DNA from: an uncultured Spirochaetaceae bacterium
Lineage (GTDB): Bacteria > Spirochaetota > Spirochaetia > Treponematales > Treponemataceae
DNA length: 64,000 bases
Reading direction: 5' to 3'
NCBI GenBank assembly: GCA_902778325.1
Contig: CACYWZ010000004.1
Coordinates: forward strand, 1-64,000
Under the pieces are notes generated by a model that saw only the letters and a program-made list of their open reading frames with translations, ran no database searches and was not told where the DNA came from. Shown here piece by piece: positions 35,620-43,146 of this stretch. A program made the position numbers and the translations under genes. The stretch's first letter is position 1. Each line of letters begins with the position of its first letter.

Positions 35620-37055
35620 TAACAGTCTTTTTGATAATAATCTCGATACTTGCAGTCGTTTCTCTCTCCTATGTCCTTCCGCTCTCGACAGCCATTTTTT
35701 ATGGCGAGCGCGATATGATTTTGCCCTTCGCACTCCCCACAGCAATAATGCTCGCCCTCGCCGCGACCGTGTTTTTCACACTCAGAAACAAAGGCAAAGC
35801 CCTCTCCCTTCGCCAAAGCTATGCCGCCGTCGCGCTCTCTTGGACACTCTCCTCGCTTTTCGGGGCAATCCCGCTTTACGCCTCAGGCGCAATCAGCGAT
35901 TTGCCGAGCGCCATATTCGAAAGCGTTTCAGGCTTCACAACAACAGGCTCAACAATCATCGAAGACATCGACAACCTTCCAAAAAGCATAAACCTCTGGA
36001 GATGCCTTGAGCACTGGCTTGGCGGAATGGGAATCGTAACGCTCACCGTTGCCCTTCTGCCGCTTTTGGGCGTTGGAGGCTTCCAGCTCATAAAAGCCGA
36101 AACAACAGGACCCGAAAAAGGCAAAGTTACCCCAAAAATCGCCACAACAGCAAAACTCTTGTGGTTCATCTATTTCGGACTCACAGCAGCCGAAACAATA
36201 CTTTTGCGCCTCGCGGGAATGGACTTTTTCGACTCCCTCTGCCACGCCTTCGCCACACTCGGAACAGGCGGCTTTTCAACAAGAACCCAAAGCGTTGGCG
36301 CATACAACAGCGTCGCCATCGACGTAATCTGCACCGTTTTTATGTTCCTCGCAGGCGTCAATTTCAGCCTTTATTTTTACGTGTTCACAGGAAAACTAAA
36401 CGAAATCAAAACAAACAGCGAGTTCAAAGCGTATTGCGCAATCTATTTTGTAACGACTCTTCTTTTGACACTCTGCATAAAAAACGCATACGGCACAATC
36501 CTCTCCTCCCTCAGATACGCTGCATTCACCGTGTCCTCAATCATCACGACAACAGGCTTTTCAATCGCCGATTACACACAATGGAGTCCCGCAGCGCAGT
36601 TTTTAATCTTCGCCCTCTTCTTCGTCGGAGGCTCGTCAGGCTCGACAGCAGGCGGAATAAAAGTCGTCCGCTGGGTCATCTTCTCAAAGCAAATCGGCAA
36701 CGAAATCAAAAAAAACATACACCCGCATGGCGTCTACACACTCCGCTTGAACTCACAAGCAAGCGGCAAAGGAATCCTCATCAGCGTCACGAGCTTCGTC
36801 TTTCTCTATTTCGCCCTCGTCATCGCCATCTCATTCATCTCGTGCCTTTTCGGCTTCGACGTCCTCACCTCAATCACCGCCTCCTTGTCGATGGTCGGCA
36901 ACATCGGACCTGCCTTTGGCGCTCTCGGCCCGTCGTTCACATGGCAAGCCGTCCCAAGCGCCCTAAAACTCATCTACAGCTTTGCAATGCTCGCAGGACG
37001 CCTCGAACTTTACACCATGCTGATTTTCTTCTTCCCAAGTTTCTGGGACAAATGA
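35616..37055 (+). CDS. trkH: Trk potassium channel subunit TrkH
   Basis: 479 residues, about ten membrane segments in four channel-like repeats. Selectivity-filter segments can be seen as SGFTTTGSTI, ATLGTGGFSTR, SSIITTTGFSI and SMVGNIGPAFG. It imports K+ with TrkA, encoded just upstream with a 4-bp overlap. Base composition here is rich in C on the plus strand and the codon use is similar to trkA. Array 7a begins 11 bp after the stop, with no separate terminator on this strand. Confidence 0.95.
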   Translation: MITVFLIIISILAVVSLSYVLPLSTAIFYGERDMILPFALPTAIMLALAATVFFTLRNKGKALSLRQSYAAVALSWTLSSLFGAIPLYASGAISDLPSAIFESVSGFTTTGSTIIEDIDNLPKSINLWRCLEHWLGGMGIVTLTVALLPLLGVGGFQLIKAETTGPEKGKVTPKIATTAKLLWFIYFGLTAAETILLRLAGMDFFDSLCHAFATLGTGGFSTRTQSVGAYNSVAIDVICTVFMFLAGVNFSLYFYVFTGKLNEIKTNSEFKAYCAIYFVTTLLLTLCIKNAYGTILSSLRYAAFTVSSIITTTGFSIADYTQWSPAAQFLIFALFFVGGSSGSTAGGIKVVRWVIFSKQIGNEIKKNIHPHGVYTLRLNSQASGKGILISVTSFVFLYFALVIAISFISCLFGFDVLTSITASLSMVGNIGPAFGALGPSFTWQAVPSALKLIYSFAMLAGRLELYTMLIFFFPSFWDK

Positions 37056-37065
37056 TTTTGTAGCG

Positions 37066-37336
37066 CTCTGAAAAATTGTATACGCTCTGATTTGTAGAAT
37101 TTTCTCGTCATATACACATTGTATACGGCTCAAAAACGCGCTGGCAAACCAATATACAATATGTATACGGCTCGACTTTGCGTGTTTTCTTTGAATATAC
37201 ATATTGTATACGGCCAGATTTTTCTATTGATAGAAAATATACAATATGTATACGACTCGCCTGACGCGTTTTTTGCTCATATACATATTGTATACGACTA
37301 GATTTTTCTATTGAAAGAAGCGTATACAATTTTTTG
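37066..37336. repeat. phased stem-loop array 7a, period about 42 bp
   Basis: GTATAC occurs at 37078, 37121, 37163, 37206, 37248, 37290 and 37322. Cores are palindrome-like ATATACAATATGTATACG alternating with its reverse complement. Spacers include CGGCCAGATTTTTCTATTGA and CGGCTCGACTTTGCG. An inverted copy of the whole array, with the same unit order, lies at 42839-43110. Confidence 0.9.
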
Positions 37337-37380
37337 TGCCTGACATGGTTATTTCGACTTCGCTCAATAACCGAAACAAA

Positions 37381-37410
37381 AAAGCCCGCCTCAAAAAAGA
37401 AGCGGGCTGA
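37381..37410 (-). terminator. intrinsic terminator of chemoreceptor gene
   Basis: Minus strand GCCCGC (37402-37407) pairs with GGCGGGC (37384-37390) and runs into a T tract. Confidence 0.8.
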
Positions 37411-37427
37411 CGTTCAAAAGGGTTTTA

Positions 37428-39503
37428 TCAAGTGTGGAACTGGTCGATTTCGTCGCCGATTTGCGTGATTGAGTCGCGAACCTCGCCAGAGATATTCGAA
37501 AGAGCCGCGCCTGTTTCGTTGATGTCGCGAGCGCCAATGCCCATTTCGCGCATTGAATCCTTGATAACGAGCGTTGCGTTCTGCAAGTTCTGGATTTCGC
37601 CCAAAATCATCTTGTTGCCTTCCGCCATCTCTTTTGATGCCGTGCGCACTTCAAGCGTTGAATCGTTCATCATCTTCAAGACGTCAACAATCTGGTGGCT
37701 TCCTTCCTGCTGCTCTTCCATTGCAGCCTTAATCTGTCGGACGAGCTCGTCGGTTGAGCCAATCATATCGCTGACATCGTTGAAACTCTTGCTTGAACTC
37801 TGAGAAGCAGAAACGACAGCCTCGATTGTGGACTCGATTTTCTTGAGCTCCGCACCGATTCGCTTTGACTGCTCGCTTGAGTTTTCGGAAAGTTTTCGGA
37901 TTTCGTCAGAAACAACGCTGAAACCACGACCCGCGTCCCCAGCGTGCGCCGCTTCGATAGCCGCGTTCATAGCAAGAAGGTTTGTCTGGCTTGCGACACT
38001 CGCGATTGCCTTGTTCGCTTCCTGAAGCGTCTTTGACTGCTCGGCGACCTGATTGATTGCCTCGGCAACATGGCGCTGTCGCTCAACACCGATTGAAGCA
38101 TTGTGAGAAAGCTGCTCGAACGAGTTCGCCATCTTCTCAACGCTCTGGTTGACGCTCGTGATGTTTCCAATCATCTCTTCAACAGCCGCGCTCGCCTGAG
38201 AAACACCGTCCGCCTGACTTCCAATCATTCGTTCAAGGCTGTTGATGTTCTCGGCAATCTCGGCAACTGCCGCAGAAGTCTGTGAGACAACATCAGCCTG
38301 CGTGTCGACTTGCGTGCTGACAGAATTGATGTTCTCGAGGATTTCGGTAATCGCAGAGGCTGTGTTGTGAATATTGTTTTGCAAATCGCCTTCGACGTTC
38401 TGGAGGTTTGACTTTGAGTTTTTGATTTGCGAAACAATACCCTGCAACTTTTCAACGAACTTGTTGAAGCCTTTGACCAATGAGCCGACCTCATCGTTGT
38501 GAGTAACGGTGATTCTGTTCGTGAGGTCAGCGTTTCCGCTTGCGATTCCGTTAATCGTCTTGTCGACCACTTCAATCGGCTTTACGATTGTGTGGGCGAT
38601 GAGGAACGCCATAACGAGCGAAACTCCCATTGCGACGATTGCAAACAGAAGAATTATCAGAACATTTTTCTGAACAGATTCAAAGATTTCGTGGCGAGAA
38701 CCCATTGTAACAAGAGTCCAGCGGCTTTCGTTTGAGATATTGCGGGCAGCAAAATACTTGTTAGCACCTGCGTCCAAGTTGACATAAACGCTTTCTGTAG
38801 AGAAGTTTGAGCGAAATTTGTCGAATTGCGGATACTCTTTGAAAAAGTTTTCTTTTCCGATTTTGGAAGAGTCAGAGTTTGTGATGTAATTACCGTCTGC
38901 ATCAAGAAGATATGATATTCCGCTTTTTGTGAGCTTTATGCGTGAAACCATATTTGAAAGGTCAGCAAGGCTCACATCGATTCCGATAACACCGAGGAAC
39001 TCATTTCCACGCATTGCTTTTCGTGCAACAGTCGTTACCATTGAGTTCGTAACCAAATCCAAATAAGGCGCTGAAACATCGTATGTGACAGCATCTCGTC
39101 CAGCCTTGTACCATGCGCGCGTCGTCTGGTCATAGTCAGCAGGAGGCTGCCATCTGTCGTTTGCCCAGAAAAAGCCACCGTCTTTTACAGGCTTTGTTCC
39201 AGAAAAATAAAGCTGAGAGAATATAGTTTCGCCATTGAGAGTGTGCGCGAACATATCTTGCATTCTGTCCTGGTCCAGCTCCTGAGTTGAAATGAAATGC
39301 TCTATGTTTGCCGTTATCTGCTCTGGTTTTCTTAGAAAGTGATTTATTTCCATGTATGCCGTAGAAACTTGCCCGTCAGCCACATGAGCAATGTTTTCGC
39401 TCATACTTTTTATTTGCACAATAATGACCGGTACTGAAACAAGAAGAACCGCAAAAAACACCATCAAAAGATTACTTAAAATCAATTTCTGTTTGATTTT
39501 CAT
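37428..39503 (-). CDS. methyl-accepting chemotaxis protein, dCache_1 amino-acid-sensor type
   Basis: 691 residues. TM1 at about 8-30, a double Cache periplasmic sensor (about 35-275), TM2 (about 278-303), HAMP, and a signalling domain with tip [20 protein letters not shown]. The sensor has YDQTTRAWY, matching the published amino-acid-binding motif of dCache_1 (Tyr, four residues, Arg, any, Trp-Tyr), then [11 protein letters not shown] and GVIGIDV with the expected Tyr and Asp. It therefore probably senses amino acids; the motif match is direct, the ligand inferred. AAGGGG lies before the ATG, and TTGAAT-16-TACAAT (39537-39564, minus) is a likely promoter. Confidence 0.93.
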   Translation of the reverse strand: MKIKQKLILSNLLMVFFAVLLVSVPVIIVQIKSMSENIAHVADGQVSTAYMEINHFLRKPEQITANIEHFISTQELDQDRMQDMFAHTLNGETIFSQLYFSGTKPVKDGGFFWANDRWQPPADYDQTTRAWYKAGRDAVTYDVSAPYLDLVTNSMVTTVARKAMRGNEFLGVIGIDVSLADLSNMVSRIKLTKSGISYLLDADGNYITNSDSSKIGKENFFKEYPQFDKFRSNFSTESVYVNLDAGANKYFAARNISNESRWTLVTMGSRHEIFESVQKNVLIILLFAIVAMGVSLVMAFLIAHTIVKPIEVVDKTINGIASGNADLTNRITVTHNDEVGSLVKGFNKFVEKLQGIVSQIKNSKSNLQNVEGDLQNNIHNTASAITEILENINSVSTQVDTQADVVSQTSAAVAEIAENINSLERMIGSQADGVSQASAAVEEMIGNITSVNQSVEKMANSFEQLSHNASIGVERQRHVAEAINQVAEQSKTLQEANKAIASVASQTNLLAMNAAIEAAHAGDAGRGFSVVSDEIRKLSENSSEQSKRIGAELKKIESTIEAVVSASQSSSKSFNDVSDMIGSTDELVRQIKAAMEEQQEGSHQIVDVLKMMNDSTLEVRTASKEMAEGNKMILGEIQNLQNATLVIKDSMREMGIGARDINETGAALSNISGEVRDSITQIGDEIDQFHT

Positions 39504-39592
39504 AAAAACCCCTTACAAAAAGAACGTCTAAAATATATTGTAACACGGTTCAAAAAGTATTCAACTTTTTTGTTTTGCGTAAGAGGTGATTC

Positions 39593-39640
39593 GTAGGCAG
39601 ATGCTAAAACAAGTTTTCAGCATGACAGCGAGGGCATGAC
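39593..39640. repeat. dispersed repeat fragment (GGCAGATGCT...CAGCATGACAG)
   Basis: A partial copy of the repeat found complete at 40403-40475 and, inverted, at 42711-42785. It can form a hairpin (ATGCTgAAAC / GTTTcAGCAT). Confidence 0.6.
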
Positions 39641-39799
39641 GTGAGCGCCAAAACGTGCCGATAATCAAAGAACAGGTGCAGTTCAATAGGGACTCTTGCG
39701 AGTCTTGATAAGATTGGCGGTTGCTCTTCTAGCTCTTGTGGCTTTTTCGTATGAAAGAGTCATATTTCAATCTAGGGAGTGTGTGCGGTGAGCCGAATC

Positions 39800-39853
39800 A
39801 TGATGATTTTGCTGGTAATCGTGCTTTTATTGCTCGACAATCCAGTTTGGTAA
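39800..39853 (+). CDS. Ibs-like 17-residue hydrophobic peptide (putative type I toxin)
   Basis: An open frame encoding MMILLVIVLLLLDNPVW. GGTGAG lies 7 nt before the start, and the start is a double ATG. Composition, length and the MM + Ile/Leu/Val run closely resemble Ibs type I toxins of enterobacteria (for example IbsC), which insert in the inner membrane. After the stop comes an A-rich stretch and a stem ACCGCCT/AGGCGGT (39896-39924) with a T run on the minus strand, so a convergent or antisense RNA may end there, the same layout as the three cassettes that follow. The evidence is composition and layout only. Confidence 0.45.
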   Translation: MMILLVIVLLLLDNPVW

Positions 39854-39882
39854 GCCTACCACTCTTCGATAAAATATCGATG

Positions 39883-39924
39883 AGCAAAAAAATAACCGCC
39901 TAAGTCTGAACCACTAAGGCGGTA
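39883..39924 (-). terminator. minus-strand terminator beside the Ibs-like gene
   Basis: ACCGCCT pairs with AGGCGGT and is followed on the minus strand by TTATTTTTTT. It implies a small minus-strand RNA coming from about 39940, convergent with the peptide gene. Confidence 0.55.
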
Positions 39925-40039
39925 GTGCTCGAAAGAGCATTTCAGCATTTTGTACGAAGACCAACCGAAATCTTTGAATTGCGCCTTCTTTTTTTATTCT
40001 ATCGGATAATGCCAAAAAAATCCATAACAAAAAAGTGCT

Positions 40040-40068
40040 TTGAAGACAAAGGCAATTTCGGATAAGAT
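40040..40068 (+). promoter_or_regulatory. toxin promoter, cassette A
   Basis: TTGAAG (40040-40045), 17 bp, TAAGAT (40063-40068). The same promoter is found in cassettes B (40486-40514) and C (42690-42662, minus). Confidence 0.65.
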
Positions 40069-40140
40069 AGCGACAGGGAACGCCAAAGGCAAGGGCGGCT
40101 TAGCCTCCGACTGCCACAGGCAGTTTCTCAAAAACCGTCT

Positions 40141-40191
40141 ATGACGGTGATTATCAGTCTGATTATAGACGTGATTAGCCTCTTCAAGTAA
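40141..40191 (+). pseudogene. decayed type I toxin peptide, cassette A
   Basis: The last 14 codons match the intact toxin of cassette C (IISLIIDVISLFK), but the normal start, ribosome-binding site and first residues are replaced by unrelated sequence with a small hairpin (CTGCCACAGGCAG). An ATG remains in frame, giving MTVIISLIIDVISLFK, without a ribosome-binding site. The promoter and the antisense RNA gene are still intact. It looks like a disarmed copy that keeps its antitoxin. Confidence 0.6.
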
Positions 40192-40205
40192 ACATAGAAG
40201 AGTGT

Positions 40206-40298
40206 AAAAAAAAGCCCGTCCTACAAAAGTGACCAACTTCGGACGGGTTTTAACAACCATTACGGAGGCAGTCGCTCTGCAAGCGGCGTTCCCCTTTG
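40206..40298 (-). ncRNA. putative antitoxin RNA, cassette A
   Basis: A minus-strand promoter TTGACT-17-TATTGT (40333-40328 and 40310-40305) should start an RNA near 40298. It would end at the stem GGACGGG/CCCGTCC followed by eight T residues (about 40206). The RNA contains GCCTCCG, complementary to the toxin ribosome-binding site, and GGGGAACGCCGC, both shared by all three cassettes. Confidence 0.55.
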
Positions 40299-40402
40299 TT
40301 CTCAACAATAACACACATCAAAAGCAAAGTCAACTTTTTAGACTGGTGGCTTGAGCGAAGTCAAAGACGCCAGTGAAAAATATTTCGACATCGCTCAATA
40401 AC

Positions 40403-40475
40403 CGCGTCATTCCGAACTCGTTTCGGAATCTACTCGAAAGAAAGGCAGATGCTGAAACAAGTTCAGCATGACAGC
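40403..40475. repeat. dispersed repeat, complete copy
   Basis: Two adjacent stems: CATTCCGAACTCG / CGTTTCGGAATC-type and GCAGATGCTGAAAC / GTTCAGCATGAC. A second copy in inverse orientation lies at 42711-42785. Confidence 0.65.
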
Positions 40476-40485
40476 AGTGAGCGCC

Positions 40486-40575
40486 TTGAAGACAAAGGCA
40501 ATTTCGGATAATATAGCGAACGGGAACGCCAAAAGCAAGGGCGGCTTAGCCTCCGAATTTTCGAATAAGGAGGCT
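40486..40575 (+). promoter_or_regulatory. toxin promoter and self-sequestering leader, cassette B
   Basis: TTGAAG (40486-40491), 17 bp, TAATAT (40509-40514). In the leader, AGCCTCC (40548-40554) can pair with GGAGGCT (40569-40575), which contains the ribosome-binding site of the peptide at 40582. This is the usual way type I toxin mRNAs keep their start site closed. Confidence 0.65.
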
Positions 40576-40581
40576 CGCGCA

Positions 40582-40689
40582 ATGACGACATACGAGAAAG
40601 TAGTGCTTTGCATTATGATTATCAGTCTGATTAGCATAAAAAAAGCCCGTCCTAAAAGAGTCTCAAGCTTCTTGACGGGCATTATGTAA
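40582..40689 (+). CDS. type I toxin-like peptide with altered tail, cassette B
   Basis: 35 residues. The first 17 match cassette C exactly (MTTYEKVVLCIMIISLI) with AAGGAGG 6-7 nt upstream. The C-terminal DVISLFK and its stop have been lost, so the frame continues through the terminator stem and adds a basic tail (SIKKARPKRVSSFLTGIM). The plus-strand side of the terminator has also lost its T run. Promoter, leader hairpin and antisense RNA are conserved. It may be inactive or altered in activity. Confidence 0.55.
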   Translation: MTTYEKVVLCIMIISLISIKKARPKRVSSFLTGIM

Positions 40690-40738
40690 AAAAATTGCTC
40701 AACGGAGGCAGTCGCTCTGCAAGCGGCGTTCCCCTTGT
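40637..40738 (-). ncRNA. putative antitoxin RNA, cassette B
   Basis: Minus-strand promoter TTGATT-17-TATATT (40773-40768, 40750-40745) and a terminator stem GCCCGTC/GACGGGC with seven T residues on the minus strand. The RNA carries GCCTCCG and GGGGAACGCCGC like the other two copies. Confidence 0.55.
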
Positions 40739-40791
40739 TTTCAGAATATAGCACACATCAAGAGCGAAATCAAGCCTTTTCGCCCGCCCAC

Positions 40792-40826
40792 AAAAAAAAG
40801 CCCGCCTCAAAAACGAAGCGGACTTT
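40792..40826 (-). terminator. intrinsic terminator of porin gene
   Basis: Minus-strand GTCCGCTTC pairs with GAGGCGGGC (one mismatch) and runs into seven T residues. Confidence 0.75.
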
Positions 40827-40863
40827 TTGGCTTTATGGTTTTTATTAAGTAATGCTACTTAAC

Positions 40864-42027
40864 TTAGAACTTGTATCTCACACCAACACCAGTTGCGTGG
40901 TGTACATAGTCTGGCTCTGTAGAAACTGTGAGCCATACATCAACATCAGCCTTCTTGCTTGCGTTGAACACAACAGAAGGAGTTACAGTTGCAAAATGGT
41001 CTCTAACGTCTGAGTCGCGAGAAATGTGCAATGTGCTTTCTACACGGAGTGCTGTGATATCAGAGAGGCTGTACTGAATATATGGAATTACCTGAGCGAA
41101 ATCACCATCTTGTTTTTTATCGATGTAAAGGTCATCTGCGAAGTAAGTATATCCGACTACACCAAAGAGAACTGGATCTGCATCATACTCAAGATTTGCA
41201 TCAACCAAAGTGAAGTGATTCAACTTCTTTAGGTCGTTACCATCGCTGTCGTTACCCTCAAGTTTTGTACGGTTTTTCCAATTTGAATAGTTAGACTGGA
41301 AACCAACTGCAAATGTGAGGTTCTCAACTGCCTTGAGAGAGAAAGAACCATAGAAGATACCTGAGAAGTGTGCGCCACCTACGATTGCGAAAGCGTCATT
41401 CTCGAATCTTGCTGTTGCAGAGAAAAGATTGTGGTCGAATTTTGGATTTCCCTGTCTGCGAGCCTTCTTCGCATCGTAATCTGCTGAAGTTTCTGTAGTA
41501 TACTTTGCATCGTAGTCATAAACTGCTGGGTTCAAATCGCTTCCCATGAAAGTGATGTAGAGACTGTCAACTGGGTGAACAACAAGGCGAACACCTGTTG
41601 CGCCTGTAAAATCTGCTCCATTATCATCATCTGCTGCTGTGTAGTTATCAACGAGCTTTCCACCTTCTACCATGATTGCGCCATCAAAGAACTTTGCATA
41701 AGCCATTGCCCAGCTGATATTATCTTCGGCAAACCAATTCATTGAAAGGTTTTTTCTCTGATAGCGGAAATCAACTCCACCATTATCGCCATCATACTCA
41801 GTTCTGAATCTGAATCTTGAAGATCCACCCCAATGGTCTCCGCCAACCCAAGTGTTACCAATAAGGTTATTGTCGCCTTCTTTACTACCAGCATCAGCTG
41901 CTACCATATCGCTGATGTCGTCTGAAAGACCACCGCGGACGAAGCCTGAAACCTTCAAGCCTTCACCTGCGCTCAATGTTGCTGCTGCAAGAACGGCAGC
42001 CGCTGCTGTTGCAAGGATTTTTTTCAT
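40864..42027 (-). CDS. outer-membrane beta-barrel (porin-like) protein
   Basis: 387 residues with a signal peptide (about 1-20, cleavage after LSA). The mature chain alternates amphipathic strands (FRFRTEYDGDNGGVDFRYQR, ALRVESTLHISRDSD) and ends in aromatic VGVRYKF, as outer-membrane barrels do. No standard porin family is certain; it resembles spirochaete major outer-membrane proteins in size and style. GGGAG precedes the ATG. It is placed between toxin cassettes B and C and inside the large inverted repeat at 37-43 kb. The Asp/Asn-rich loops (YTAADDDNGAD) suggest surface exposure. Confidence 0.8.
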   Translation of the reverse strand: MKKILATAAAAVLAAATLSAGEGLKVSGFVRGGLSDDISDMVAADAGSKEGDNNLIGNTWVGGDHWGGSSRFRFRTEYDGDNGGVDFRYQRKNLSMNWFAEDNISWAMAYAKFFDGAIMVEGGKLVDNYTAADDDNGADFTGATGVRLVVHPVDSLYITFMGSDLNPAVYDYDAKYTTETSADYDAKKARRQGNPKFDHNLFSATARFENDAFAIVGGAHFSGIFYGSFSLKAVENLTFAVGFQSNYSNWKNRTKLEGNDSDGNDLKKLNHFTLVDANLEYDADPVLFGVVGYTYFADDLYIDKKQDGDFAQVIPYIQYSLSDITALRVESTLHISRDSDVRDHFATVTPSVVFNASKKADVDVWLTVSTEPDYVHHATGVGVRYKF

Positions 42028-42043
42028 AAAATTTCTCCCTTTA

Positions 42044-42122
42044 ATTGCATATATACTGCAATTTTTTTGTTGTTGTACATCTGTACGTCGAGAAAGTTAC
42101 ACTTTTTTTTCTTTTTGTGCAA
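42044..42122 (-). promoter_or_regulatory. porin promoter and possible operator
   Basis: Minus-strand TTGCAC (42122-42117), 17 bp, TAACTT (42099-42094). Between it and the ribosome-binding site lies a perfect inverted repeat ATTGCA-n7-TGCAAT, which could be an operator or RNA hairpin. Confidence 0.45.
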
Positions 42123-42398
42123 TATCTTTTGTTTTTAATTTTTTCTCAATAATTTTCTCTTTTTTTGTCGTCTGTGCTACATTTTCCCTTGACAAACATT
42201 CAAAAACTTCTCTTTCCCATCTTGTCGTCCTTATCACAGCCTAAGCCTTTGCTGTTATTGTCATACTGTCATGCTGAACTTGTTTTCTTCCTCTGCCTTG
42301 TGCTTGTGTTTTTGAATGACACGGTTATTGAGCGAAGTCGAAATAACCGTTCTTTTCGCTATCGTCTTCGACTCCGCTCAAACCTCTAGCCTGAAAAG

Positions 42399-42427
42399 TT
42401 GACTTTGCTTTTGAAGTGTGTTATTGT
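42399..42427 (+). promoter_or_regulatory. antitoxin promoter, cassette C
   Basis: TTGACT (42399-42404), 17 bp, TATTGT (42422-42427); identical hexamers and spacing to cassette A. Confidence 0.65.
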
Positions 42428-42433
42428 TGAGAA

Positions 42434-42527
42434 CAAGGGGAACGCCGCAAGCTAAAGCGACCGCCTCCGTAGTGGTTATGAAAAACCCGCCCGAAGTTGT
42501 CAGTTTTTTATGGGGCGGGCTTTTTTT
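42434..42527 (+). ncRNA. putative antitoxin RNA, cassette C
   Basis: Starts near 42434 from the promoter above and ends at the stem CCCGCCC (42486-42492) / GGGCGGG (42513-42519) followed by seven T residues. The same stem has a T run on the minus strand, so it also ends the toxin mRNA and the two RNAs overlap by roughly 45 nt at their 3' ends. GCCTCC at 42463-42468 is complementary to the toxin ribosome-binding site. Confidence 0.6.
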
Positions 42528-42541
42528 GTACTCTTCTAAAA

Positions 42542-42619
42542 TTACTTGAAGAGGCTAATCACGTCTATAATCAGACTGATAATCATAATGCAAAGCACTA
42601 CTTTCTCGTATGTCGTCAT
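42542..42619 (-). CDS. type I toxin-like hydrophobic peptide, cassette C (intact copy)
   Basis: 25 residues starting MTTYEKVVLCIMIISLI and ending IDVISLFK: a polar start, a single membrane span and one terminal Lys. The M-T-T-Y-E start and the hydrophobic run resemble the Firmicute holin-like/TxpA-BsrG group of type I toxins. AAGGAGG lies 7 nt upstream and is sequestered by AGCCTCC in the leader. The promoter is TTGAAG-17-TAAGAT (42690-42662, minus). A convergent RNA gene overlaps the 3' end. All elements are conserved against the damaged copies A and B, which makes this the functional reference. Toxicity itself is inferred. Confidence 0.6.
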   Translation of the reverse strand: MTTYEKVVLCIMIISLIIDVISLFK

Positions 42620-42625
42620 TGCGCG

Positions 42626-42690
42626 AGCCTCCTTATTCGAAAATTCGGAGGCTAAGTCGCTATCTTATCCGAAATTGCCTTTGTCTTCAA
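42626..42690 (-). promoter_or_regulatory. toxin promoter and anti-RBS leader, cassette C
   Basis: TTGAAG (42690-42685), 17 bp, TAAGAT (42667-42662); leader stem AGCCTCC / GGAGGCT covers the ribosome-binding site. Compared with A and B the leader lacks about 30 nt containing GGGAACGCC. Confidence 0.6.
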
Positions 42691-42710
42691 GGCGCTCACT
42701 GCTGTCATGC

Positions 42711-42785
42711 CTTTGCTGTCATGCTGAACTTGTTTCAGCATCTGCCTTTCTTTTGAGTAGATTCCGAAACGAGTTCGGAATGACA
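42711..42785. repeat. dispersed repeat, inverted copy
   Basis: Inverse orientation of the element at 40403-40475, again directly upstream of a toxin cassette. The repeat and cassette therefore appear to travel together. Confidence 0.6.
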
Positions 42786-42838
42786 CTTTTTTTTCACTAT
42801 CGTCTTCGACTACGCTCAGACACCAGCATTCCTTGAGG

Positions 42839-43110
42839 CACAAAAAATTGTATACGCTTCTTTTAATAGAAAAATCTGGCCGTATACAGTTTGTATATGA
42901 GCCGAAAACGCTCAAAGTCGGTCGTATACAAACTGTATATTTTCTATCAATAGAAAAATCTCGTCGTATACAATATGTATATTCAAAGAAAATACTCAAA
43001 GTCGTGCCGTATACATATTGTATATTGGTTTGCCAGCGCATTTTTGAGCCGTATACAATGTGTATATGACGAGAAAATTCTACAAATCAGAGCGTATACA
43101 ATTTTTAGGT
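42839..43110. repeat. phased stem-loop array 7b, inverted copy of 7a
   Basis: Reads, on the opposite strand, as the same series of units as 37066-37336 with roughly one substitution every ten bases. Two neighbouring cores changed together: AATAT to AGTTT in one and ATATT to AAACT in the next, so each core is still the reverse complement of its neighbour. Confidence 0.88.
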
Positions 43111-43146
43111 TGAAGAAAAAGAGGCGTTTTTGCTATAATCCAAATT
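43110..43146 (+). promoter_or_regulatory. leaderless promoter of pyrF
   Basis: TTGAAG (43110-43115), 18 bp, perfect TATAAT (43134-43139), then 7 nt to the ATG. No ribosome-binding site. Confidence 0.65.

Noticed and set aside
39541..39790. Structured riboswitch or known small RNA between chemoreceptor and cassettes
   Set aside because: A GACTC-TTGC-GAGTC hairpin is present but nothing matches a known class; it may be the 5' leader of the Ibs-like gene.
37066..43110. Inverted arrays as an assembly error
   Set aside because: The two copies differ at about one base in ten, including matched changes, so they are real separate copies.
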